The notes beneath the pieces are model-generated. The model was given only the letters and a program-made list of their open reading frames with translations. It ran no database searches and was not told where the DNA came from. A stretch of 64,000 nt of DNA. Source: Saxidomus purpurata (Eukaryota > Mollusca > Bivalvia > Venerida > Veneridae). Location of the stretch: NCBI GenBank assembly GCA_022818135.1, contig JAFMSR010000003.1, positions 38,135,333 to 38,199,332 on the forward strand, written 5' to 3'. Within the stretch, counting starts at the first letter, position 1; each line of letters begins with the position of its first letter. The translations under genes were made by a program, and so were the position numbers. Positions 1 through 12,000 of this stretch are shown piece after piece.

Positions 1-81
1 CCAGGTTAGCTAAAAACTAAAGCATTCATAAATTAGCCTCATATTACAATTTATCCTGAATTATGAAATTTGGTTTCTTAC

Positions 82-3000
82 CTGAAGTTCATTTTTAAAT
101 TTTTCTAGCTCTTTTGTTTTCACATCTAAATCTCTCTGGGTTTGAGCAAGTTCTTTCTGAGAAGCCTTCATTTCTGCCTGTGTCTTGCTGTGATTGATCC
201 TGAATTACAAAGTTAACATTGTTTTAATGACACTTTCTAATATTTTCTCTTGTAGCCAAGTAAGATGATCAAACTTAAGTTTCTGTTTAACTGTTTGTTC
301 AACAAAAAGTATCTAAGAGTTTGTTCAAAAGGCAGTTTTTAAGCAAGACAAGGCTCATGTAACACCTAGAATTTCATGTTGACACATAGAGATGAAACAA
401 TTCACTAAACAGAAGTTATCTAGCACACCAATATATTTAAACAATTGACCACTTGGTTACTTACTGTTCCGCTTTTAGATTTTCCTGAAGTTGTTCTATT
501 TGTTGAGACAGGCTTACTACTAACTCGGTCTTCTCCACTAGTTCTCTTTGTATATCTGTCAAAGTTGTCTGGAATATTTAACATGTCATTATTTCCGAGC
601 AGCAACAAAAAAAACATTCAAGGGTTAATGACTGTTGGAATATGATAAAAATTGCGTTAGCTCAGACACTCAAAAATACCAGTAACTTCTGCCAGCATCT
701 GTTTAAAGTCCACCTCCTAAAGGTCTTAAAAGATAAAAAACAGATTTTGCACTATAGGATTGTACCAAACAAAACAATGTGTCACAACCTTCTGACCTGT
801 TGTACAGTAAAGGAGCACTGAAGACAAATCAATGTCTCCAAAAAACTTCATCTCATTCAGCATATTAAAAGTGCCAGAAGCAAGAAACAATAAATTTCTA
901 CATCAGGGCATTATCATCATCAGGAAAACAGAAATAAAATGTCTGCAGTAATATTTAACTATGCTAAAGCCCAGATCATACCAGGTATATTACTAGAACT
1001 GGAGAAGTAGTTTACCTTTTTACAGACCATGTCTGATTCAATGACTCTGATTTTTTCATCTAGCTGTAACTTTTCTGTTTCAACTGTAGATAGATGAGCT
1101 CTGATCTCATTTAACTGTAGCTGTGGGAAAGAAGGCAAAAGAACTAACCATAAAACAAAAACTTCCACTAAAATGTGACATATGTCCCAAGAGAGCATCT
1201 TTGATTGAAAATAGCAATGTTACACTTTTTAATGCTTTTGAGCTACGCTCCACAAAGGGCAAGAGCTGTCCCACATAAGTGACAAATGCCCCTGAAAGAG
1301 GTGTCTCACAGTCTGTGTCCTCTCCATGTGCTCAACAATTGTGCCCTGTAATTTTAAAATCCATGCATACAGTATTCCATTACCTTTAAACACTGAGTGT
1401 GAGCTTGAACTTTGAGGTAGGGACGTGGTTCTTGCAAGCAACATATGACAAAGTTGCAGTCCAGACAAGAATGTGTGCATATATACAGGATTCTATTACT
1501 TACTACGCTTAGTATGACCTTGACCTTTGAGGTAGGTATGTTGGTCTTGCATGTGCCAGGTTGTCTTGATGTGCTGAACATTTGTGTCAAGTTCTTTTTA
1601 TTTTAAAATCCTTCAATGCATGACAAAGTTACAGTCAAGACACCAATGTATGTATATTTATACAGGATTCCATTACCTATAAACACTAAGTGTGACCTTG
1701 ACCTTTAAGGTATGGACGTGGGTCTTGATGTGCTGAATATTTGTGCCAAGTTATTTCAAAATCCTTCAATGCATGACAAAGTCGCAGGCTGGACATGAAA
1801 AAATGTAAGGGCACAGGGACAGACAGTGAAATTCAAATATGCCACCCTGTGGGGGGCATAAAAAAATAACAAAATCTAAATCAATACAAATACTGACGCA
1901 AAAGTTCCAATCCTTGGACATTTACATAAGATATTTACGAAAATTGTAAATGAAGGGAATAGTTCTCCTCAGTGCTCAGTAATCATTTATCACATCACTT
2001 AGATGCTGTTTAAAGCAGATAACCATTTTCTACATTATCTAAACAAAAGCCTTTTCCATTATCCAAGTTGACTTCTCACAACAGGACCAGTTCAATAAGA
2101 AGGAAACTTCATGGCACTTACTAAAAGATTAGTTCCTTCTTGCTGACTGTTAAACAGCTGACCTTGTAGTTCTTGAACTGTTTCTGTCATCTGGGTCATA
2201 GTTAAACAATCATGTTCATGCTTGGCAAGTAACTCCATCTATAAATGTAACAAGAATTCTACAAGAATGACAAACAACAGTACACAGAGTAGTTTGCTAT
2301 ATACTAAAGCTCTCATCTCAGATGCTTTCCATTTTCTAAAAACAAGTAAAAGTACAGAACAAAGTCAAATGCAAGACAAAACTTGCTGTTTATCTGAAGT
2401 TTATTACAATGGGAATGATATAAGAATTTCAAAAATTTCATTTGATAAATGGAAATTAAAGTCATTAAGATTTAATTACTTAAAGTCCAATAACAAAATA
2501 AAAGATTCTTGTGACATTAGTGGCAATTTTTCAAATGTGACAAGATTCAAAGACTTGGAACAAGTTTTTGTTTATCACTATTTATGACGCTACAAAACAA
2601 CAATGACTTTAACAAACAGCCACCACTAACACCCAATAAAAAACTTGTATCTACATACATTTTGCTTTTCAAGTTCAACAAGTCTGTTCTGTAGCTCAGC
2701 TTTCTCCATTATCAACATGTCTAAAAGATACATATTTTTAGTGTGTTTAACTAATTAATCATTCCTCCACTATATCAAATCTAAACTCATACCTATTTAT
2801 TTTACAACACATATAGAATTACAATTGTTAAATCCATCTTTTCGCAATGATATTGTAACATGTTTATATGAAAAGGCAATTTATGAACATGTGTTAAATC
2901 ACTGTACTTCACAGTCTATGTCACAGTAACTGTGGTGTCTGGTGAAACCAATTAGTCTCAGTATTAAAATGATATCTATAAACCTGTCTGATACAAGTTA

Positions 3001-6000
3001 AATCCACAGTTTTGAAAAGGTAACATTTCATATCCTATTATTTATAAAGCCTTTTGGAATCTAAAACATAAAGCTAGATGGGTTTTCAGTAGAACACTTG
3101 TGTCACCGTCCAACACTTTGTCAGAATAACTAATGATTTCGTGATAAAATTTAAGTACAAAAAGGGACATAACTCTGTCAAATATGACCTTGACCTACAA
3201 AATTTGGCAGCATCATGTTGTGCATTGACCCTTCTGTCATAGGCAATTCAATTTGAAAGTCTGAAGAAGAAACTTTAAAAAATGGCAAAGTTTTAGCCAA
3301 CGTTAATTTTTTGTGACGGACCGACGGACAAAGCAACCCCTATGTAATGCCTTTTCTCAAAAAGAGCGACACAAAAATGAAATTGTAATAAAGCTTAAGT
3401 CACAAGTCATACTTCCAACCTTTTGAACTTTTCACATCTTCAAGCAGGGTATTTGCACGGTCAAGATCATTTTCCAAGAACTGTAACCTGAAGTAAAAAT
3501 GGGTACGGTCACAATATAAGTAGAACAACCATCTGAAAATCTGACACTAAAAGGAGATTTATAACAAACTACAGACAGCAGCCGATTGCATTTTCATGCA
3601 GAGTCAACAATGCTCAAATGTTATTTCTTTCTGTCCATCTTTTGTTAAAATCTAATACCACAAAGTGTCATACCTTCTTTTTTAATTTTCACAATGGCAA
3701 TGCAAAAATATATAATCTCATTTTCAATATACATACTTTTTATGTTTCTGATCTAACTGCATTTTATGTTGTTCTAGTTCTGACTGTAAGTCTTGTAACT
3801 GTTGTGTATATTCCTGTTGTACCCTGTCTTGATCAGTCTGAAGATCTGTGAAGTTTTTTGTTAACTGTTGAACATTACTTTCACTTTCACAAAATTTCTG
3901 CTCAAACCTTTCTTTATCCACCTACAATAGAACGAAAACAGCAAACAATGCTCCAATTTTTAAGTAAAGATTGTAGCAAAACTGCATAAAAATGAAAATC
4001 AATCAAAGTCACTTCCTCAGAACTGTTAAATAGAATGATATTTAGAAACCGGAATTGTGTTCAACTGCTATATTTAATGATACTGAGCTTGGTCAACTTG
4101 AAATAAGCAAATTTTGGATACATTTTTCTGCTTTCACAAATGCAATACAGAGTATGGGTTTTTAGCTGACATTTGTTAACTTAAGTGTACCCTTTGTGAT
4201 ATACAAATTAGAATAACCTTTTGATAAATGATAATACTTATACCGAATGTTTGTCTTCAGTTAAATGAAAATAATGTGAACTGAAAGTAAATGTCCCTCT
4301 TTATATGTTTATAATGTCCATTTGCAGGTGAAAATTACGCCATTTTGTGTACTGATCTGAGAACATTCTGTGCTAAACAAAATGCTGATATGTCTATGCC
4401 ATACTAAAAAATAATTGTTTCAATGCATTGCTTGAGCCTCAAACGCTTAGTAAATCAATTCAAAGATGCATGCAAAATTTTAAGCAAGAACGACAAGAGC
4501 TGTCCCTCATAAGTGTCAAATGCACCCAAAGAGGTGTGTCTCAGTCTGTTACTTTGACTTTCAAAATTTGTTTTAATTCATTTTAAAATCATTCAATGTA
4601 TAACAGAGTTACAAACCAGACATTAACTTGTGCATATGTACAGGATTCAAAAATGTCAGACCTCTAAATTTGACCTTGACCTTCAAAGGAAGAACATGGA
4701 ACTTGCACATGACATCAATGTCATTTCCATGTGCTTAACAAGGATTCAAAAATGTCAGACCTCTAAATTTGACCTTGACCTTCAAAGGAAGAACATGGAA
4801 CTTGCACATGACATCAATGTCATTTCCATGTGCTTAACAATTGTGCCATGTAATTTTAAATCCTTTCATGCATGATAGAGTCACCATATACACAGAATTC
4901 CACAACCCTTTAACTGTAAGTGTCGCCTTGACCTTCAAGTTTGGGACCTGGATTTTGTATTCAAGTCATTGTCTTCATGTGCTGAACATTTGTGCCAAGT
5001 TATTTTAAAATCCTTCAATGCATGATAAAGTTACAGTCCAGACTCGATTGTGTGCATCACAATTACGGATTCCATTACCATTAAACTCTAAGTGTGAACT
5101 TGACATTTGTGCTACATGATTTGAAAAATTTGAAAATCCCTTAATGCAATACAAAGTTACAGCCCAGACACACAATAAAAAGAGAAGGGCAGAAGGACAG
5201 TATGATTTTTAGGGATGCAACGATACAGAGAATATCGGTACAATATCGATACGGACTGCTACCGATACGTATCGATACACAAGCCGAGTGTATCGATACA
5301 ACGCACTAATTCGAACATACTTTTTCCTGTGCCCAAAGTTTCTTTTACCAAAATGTAAAACGTAATTTCATTGGTCGCTTTTAATAAGACAGCCAATCAG
5401 CTTTCCCGGTACAACATAACGTTCGTTGAGAGATCCAAGATGGCGGACGAAACAACGTTAGTTGATCTCGCAAAACCAAATAAAGTGACATCAATAATTT
5501 GGAAATCCGGTTTATATTGTCGATGATAAAAGTACCGTCAGTCGTGGTAATATTGTGTGTAGATTGTGTCATAAACTCGTTAAGAATTGTAGAGGCACGA
5601 AAATATGTGGTTTCATCTTGAACGTCACCACAAGAAAGAGTACATGATACCAGGATTTATTATATTAATAACTTTTATGTATATACAATCCCTGATGATA
5701 CTCACCAACTCAAATGATCCTCAAAGCTTGCAGTGCAAGTTTCAGTCTTAGTTAATGTATTTATCATTTTCGATAATTTTGTTGATATCTTAGTGGAAGA
5801 GACAATGTTTTGATAAATGCCGAAAAGTAATCACTTATTCTTGAATTCTATATTATTAGTTATTTAGTATTGTGTATTTCTAGTCAGAGACAATGCAACA
5901 CATGACAGATGGTTCTTTAGTTCAACTGAAAACATGTTCTTGTTTAACAAGAATAAATAATAAAAATAACAAATATCTTTAAAATAACTGTTTAACTGAT

Positions 6001-9000
6001 ATATTGATTAGTCTTAAATATTGACACTGCGTATCTGTATCGTATCGGAAAATATCGTATCGGAGCATGTTCGTATCGATACGTATCGTATCGCATGATG
6101 AGCGTATCGTTGCATCCCTAATGATTTTATCATGTCCACATTATGGGGCATAAAAAATTTGACAAGGGCCATAATTTGTGATAAATTCAGCAGTTATCTG
6201 ACTTCATTGCTTGGTAGCCGTGAAGACACTAAGAAAGTGTCAAATATTATTCCCATAAGTGGTTTTCATAGTAGTTGTACTGAAAATTTAATAGTATTTA
6301 TCATAATTTGTGATAAATTAAACAGAGTTATCTGTCAGACTTCATTGCTTGGACTAAGAAAGTTTCAAATATTTTTCCCATAAGTCATAGTAGTTGTACT
6401 GAAAACTTACAGTAGTTGCATGTAAAACTTTAACCAGAATGCTATGTTTCTAAGTAAATAAAGGGCTGTAACTTGCAACAAATGCCATTCAAAGTGATCA
6501 AACCTGTGTTTTTTAGTAGCTTTAGTGAATGGGAAGCCTTCTGTGAAGTTTCAACCCAATCCATTGTATGATTATTGAGATATGGCCTTAATAGTAAACT
6601 TTAACCAAAAGTGTGACACAGAAGCAGGTCACAAAGTGATCCCCGTGTCAACTGAGCTACGCAGGAGACACAAAAATTACACTTCAAGCTCACTGATTTG
6701 TTTAGGTTGTCAATATTATTATTAAACAGGCTAAAATCTTAGATTTTGCCTTGTAATAAATTTATTCACAAAAGATCGTAACTGCCTTAAAATCACAGAA
6801 TAAAGTCTTATTACTCAAACAAAATCTACAACAGATGTCAAAATATACATGTAATCTGAATATCAAACTTTTTCTGCAGTCTTTGTAAAAGTGATCTCAA
6901 TTAAAACTTTCTAATTTGTTTGAAACTTTACAAAAGGCAACCAGCTCATTGTTCAGTTTGCAAAACATTCCAACAGACACAAATATAATGTTCACATGTA
7001 CATGTAGGGATGATGGGACGATATTAACAGTTTAGTATGTACCTGTGTAACCTGTAGTTGTTTGTTCAACTCAACAAGTGTTGTTCTAGAATTTTCCAGT
7101 TCATCTTTAGAACATTTAAGTTCCTGCTTCAAGGAGTCTGAAATCAAACAAAAGGGCCAAGATGCCCCAATATCACTCACCTGACTACCACTGGCTATAA
7201 TACAGCCTGGGTCAACAGCAGAAAGGGTCAATTTTGACTTGGGGGTCCAGATATAAACACTCTTCTTAGAGGTCCACTACATAATGCTAAATTCCAAATA
7301 TCTAATCTCCAAGCCTTGCAGTTTTAGACAAGAGGCTTTGAAGTTTTGCCTACATAAGCCTATGGTAAATCAAGTGAGCACCTGACAGGGGTCAATTTTG
7401 ACCTGGGGATCATGATTTGAACAATCTTGTAGAAATCCACTAGGTTATGCTACAAACTAAATATCTAGGCTCTAGGCCTTGTGGTTTCAGAGACTTTTAA
7501 TTTTTCCTATTTTTTGCCACAGCAACAAGAGTTCTGCATGGAATGGAATTCTTTAAACAAGTTTGGTAGAGCTTTATGTAAGGAATATCTCTGCCAAGTT
7601 ACATCAACACTGGCCCAGTGGTTTCAATGAAGATGTCATTTGAAGGAAATAGGACAGACACAGAGTGACCCTTATGGCCCACCCTGGCTCTCTTTGCCAG
7701 ATGAGCTAAAAAGAGATATCTATTTAAAATAGATTGATATTTCTTATACCTAGATAGAAACCTCTGCAACCTTGAGAGATAGCTCTCAAAACTAGAAAGA
7801 TATCACTCAAAAATGTTAAAAAGATACCTCTGTAAGTAAGAGGTGTCTTTTTAAAGGTCAGGAGATATCATTTTATGATACAAAGATACCTCTGAGTCTG
7901 AAAAAGATATGTCTATGTAAATGAAAGATATAGATATCTCTTTTTGGAATAAAAGCCTATGTAAAATCAACATTGGCACAGTGGTTTCAGTAGAAATGTT
8001 GTTTGAAGGTAATGGTGGACAGACGTAATGGCTTACAATGAGTGGTCCTAATAGTTAACCCTTGCACATTGTGCAAGGTGAGCTAAAAACAAAAACAGCA
8101 TTAAAATGCAGCATTACAATAAATTTAGAGAGAGCAGTGACAATTTCTACCTTTTTTATTGGCCAAAAGAGCTTTAAAGACATTGTTTTCTTTATTTGCC
8201 AAAGTGTACCTATTTAAACTTACGACTAGGATGCAAAAGACACAAAATAATTGTTGACTAAATAAAACATTACTTTAGCAATTTTGCACATAACTCACAT
8301 TTTTCATCCACATATATTAAGGTACAAGCACCAACAACATTATGCAGAAACAGAAGTTGTCATTGTGACAAATGCACCAAAAGTGGGCTTTGACAGACCT
8401 CGACTTGGGAGCTTAGTGTTGTGCACAATACATCTCATAGTGTTCCACAATTTATTTTAGTTTTTATTGTGACACCAATATATATGATGCTTACAAAAAA
8501 CAGAGGCAACTTAACAGACAGTGCAATAACTAAATCTCTCTCTTTATGATCATGCATTGCAGACTTACCTATATTTTTCTCCAGATCATGTATTTTGTCA
8601 TTATTTTTCTCGACTTGTGCTCTAATGTCTCGAATCTCAATATTCTTCTCATCTAGTTGCTGGTTTAGGAGTTTTAACTGGGAAGTTTATTGTAACAATT
8701 GTATTAAATTCTTTAAAACACATCACATGAATATTGTTAATATTGTTACTAAAATCCGTTTAGTATTGGAATGAAATATGTGTATTTGTGAAACCCTAGT
8801 AATCACAATAATCCTTATGAATCATATTGTTTATTTGTTTCTATTAAAAATTTCAAAAGTTGTTTATTCAAGCAATTAAACACTAAAATGTTTTTGTTGA
8901 TGTTTTTTAAATATGAAAAATTCCCAAATATTTACCCCATGCCCCCATCCTTCTTAAATGAAAAACTCACTGGGAAAAAGTTGCACATAATATTATAATA

Positions 9001-12000
9001 TGCACAACTACACTTCCTACTGATGCTTCATGCCATCTTTAATGAAAAATGAACAACCGGTTATGGAGATTAAGAGAGGACAAGATTTTCAAGTTTCAGG
9101 CCCATGCGGCATTGACCTTTCTTTAACTGTATGACCCAAACGTTGTAATATGGACTAATACACTTCATACTCAGATGGTTCCCTCCAATTTTACTAAAAT
9201 CTAGCAGGAGGTTTTGGAGATGATGAGCAGACAAGATTTTCAAGTTTCAGGCCCCTGTGACCTTGACCTTTAGGGGCTTTGGGAATGAACAGCTTACATT
9301 TTCAAGTTTCAGGTGGGGTTTTAGAGATGGTTAGGGGACAATATTTCAAGTTTCAGTCCCCTGTGACTTGACCTTTGACTATTTGATGCAAATGTTGTAA
9401 TATGCACAAGTACACTTTATACTGATGTTTCTTGAAAAGTTTGATGTAATCCAACAAGGGGATTTGGATAGGAAGAGCAGGACAAGACTTTCTAGTTTCA
9501 GGCCTCTATGATCTTGACCTCCAACTATATGACCCCCAAATTATAATATGCATTACTAAACTTCATACTGGTGCTTCCCATGAAGATAAATGAAAATCCA
9601 AAAAGTAAAAGGTGACTTTCCTAATATGGCCCTTTCACTGACAAAACAGTCTAATTTAAGTAAAATTAGTTATCTGCTAGAAATGTCAAGTGTAGAAACT
9701 GCTCACAAGTTCATATATATACATGTATCATAGAACTAAATAACACACCTCTGACTCAGCTTCTTGGTTCCTCTTTTTCAGCTCTTGATGTAAGCATTCT
9801 TTGTCTTTACTCAGAACAGATACTGAAAATTCATCTCCCATTTATAACATAGTTTTTAATTCTTAATATTTATCAAATATAAACTATAAACCTGAAGTTT
9901 CTAATACAATATTTGATCTGCTGTACAATTCTTTTTTTAAAACTGATTCAAATGTCATCATGGTAATATTTATCAAAAATAAACTATAAACCTGAAGTTT
10001 CCAATACAATTAATGTACAATATTTTATCTATTTTTTTTCAAACTGATTCAAATGTCATCATGGTATCAAAACTCCAATTTGAAACAGATCAGACAGGAC
10101 ATTATCATGTTTCTCAGTGCAGCTGAGTGTGTTCACTTACTCTGGTTAGTTAATTGGTCATGTTCCTTATCTCTTGCTACTTGAAGTTTCTGAAACTTCT
10201 CTGACAAGCCCTGGCAAAAGAATGCATAGAAATGTTGGTAAACACAGCCACATTAAAACAGAATTTGATCAGCAATGCTGGTTACTCATAACCTTTAAAA
10301 ATAATTAAAATGCATGTCTTCAAGTTTGGATATTTATTGCTTTGTGTTATTCTCAGCTGATACATTGTATACAAAAATAAGACTGTGGCAGTTAAACAAA
10401 GTCAACTCCACTGGCAAGTATTGCAACACAAACTTGTGCAAAGAAAGGGCACAACTCCACTCTTGTTTTTAAAATGTTATATTAGACACATGCTGAATGC
10501 TAAAATGATGGTACTCCACATGTGTACAAAACTAGGGATTCAACTTAATATAGTAATAAACATTTCCACAAAGTTTGATTGAAATTGCATTAAGAATGTG
10601 GTTGATATGAACTGCTTGTGGGAGGACTACTAAGTGCCATAACATAATATGTCTGTTTGTGATTATAAATATTAAACAAACAAGTGTTTACCATTATATA
10701 ATAACATTCTGCAGCAAAACTTACTTCAAATTGGCTTTTATGTTCTTGTTCAAGGTATTTTATTTCTGTCTTTTCTGCCTCACCTAGAGCAATATATATA
10801 TATTCTTTGATAAATTAAAATTCTCTTTTTGTCAAGACCGTCCACTAATTGACATATGAGTTTCTAAAATCCTTTTACAGTTTTCATTAATGTTACCAAT
10901 GGCACATTTTAAAGTTTCAGACAAATCCATGATAAAGCCTAAATGCATTAATTAAATAAAGGGTTTGTACCAAAATTTTCAAACCTCAGTACATTAATAT
11001 CTGTATGAGATGTGTCAATTTACCATATACTGGATTCATAGCAGTTCTCGGGCTGTGCCAGATCTTTGTGCTTTTTTATGTTTTATACCTTTGCAGGTTT
11101 ATAAGCCAAATCATTATAGATATTTCAAAACAAAAGAAAATTGGTTAGGTGGTTTCGTTTACATGTTGTCATGCAGGTGGTCAAGGTTAGATTCCTACTT
11201 CGGCCTTTTTTTTCTTTTGTATTGTTTGGTCTTTTTATTTAAATTTATTACTTCTCTACAAGTTCAACAGCTATAAATCATTACTGTTAATATCTTTATC
11301 CATTGATCTATTTGTACAAGTTACCTAAACATGGTTTTAGTGAAAGTTATAGGATGTGAATCCGGATTTGAATTGTATTATTATTTAAAATATTAATGAT
11401 ACTTGATAAAAAGCAATAATACACTGTGCAACTTTTGATTCTGTCTTTGCAAGGTGATCCTTCAGCACTGAACAAAGATTTCTTGTTGCTGAAATTCTGA
11501 AAGAGGTAGAAGAATAAAAATTAAACTGTTATTTGAATTATACAGTTCTAAAAATAAGCAGTGGCCAATGGTCTCTCGCCTTTAAACATTTGTGTTCAGC
11601 CACTGCAAATTGTCTTTGTGTCAGTGGGATTTTATATACATTTTTAAAGCATTATTCATAGTTTCACAGCTCTCAAGTCATTTAAATTCGAATAGAATTT
11701 CATCACTGGCTTTATCATATTCAAATAATTTTCGATAACAAAAATTGCGTTTTAACATTTTAAAATGTGTGCTCCATTCATCTAGTAAGGAGAATTTCTA
11801 AGAGTGTCCGCTTTTTATCAACTTCAGAAGATCAATGTAGTACAGATGTAACATATTAATGTACTTACTTTTGCAGTATGTCTTCTCTGTTACTTATCTC
11901 CTCCTGGAAAGTCATGCTTATACTTTCATTCTGAAGCTGTAAAATGTAAATAACTTAAGTGCACAAGCTAATATAAACACATACTGTGTATGCAAGATTT

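Noticed and set aside
2222..2587. 121-codon plus-strand ORF
   Set aside because: It lies antisense across and beside a SYCP1 exon and has AT-rich, low-complexity composition; no splice or start context.
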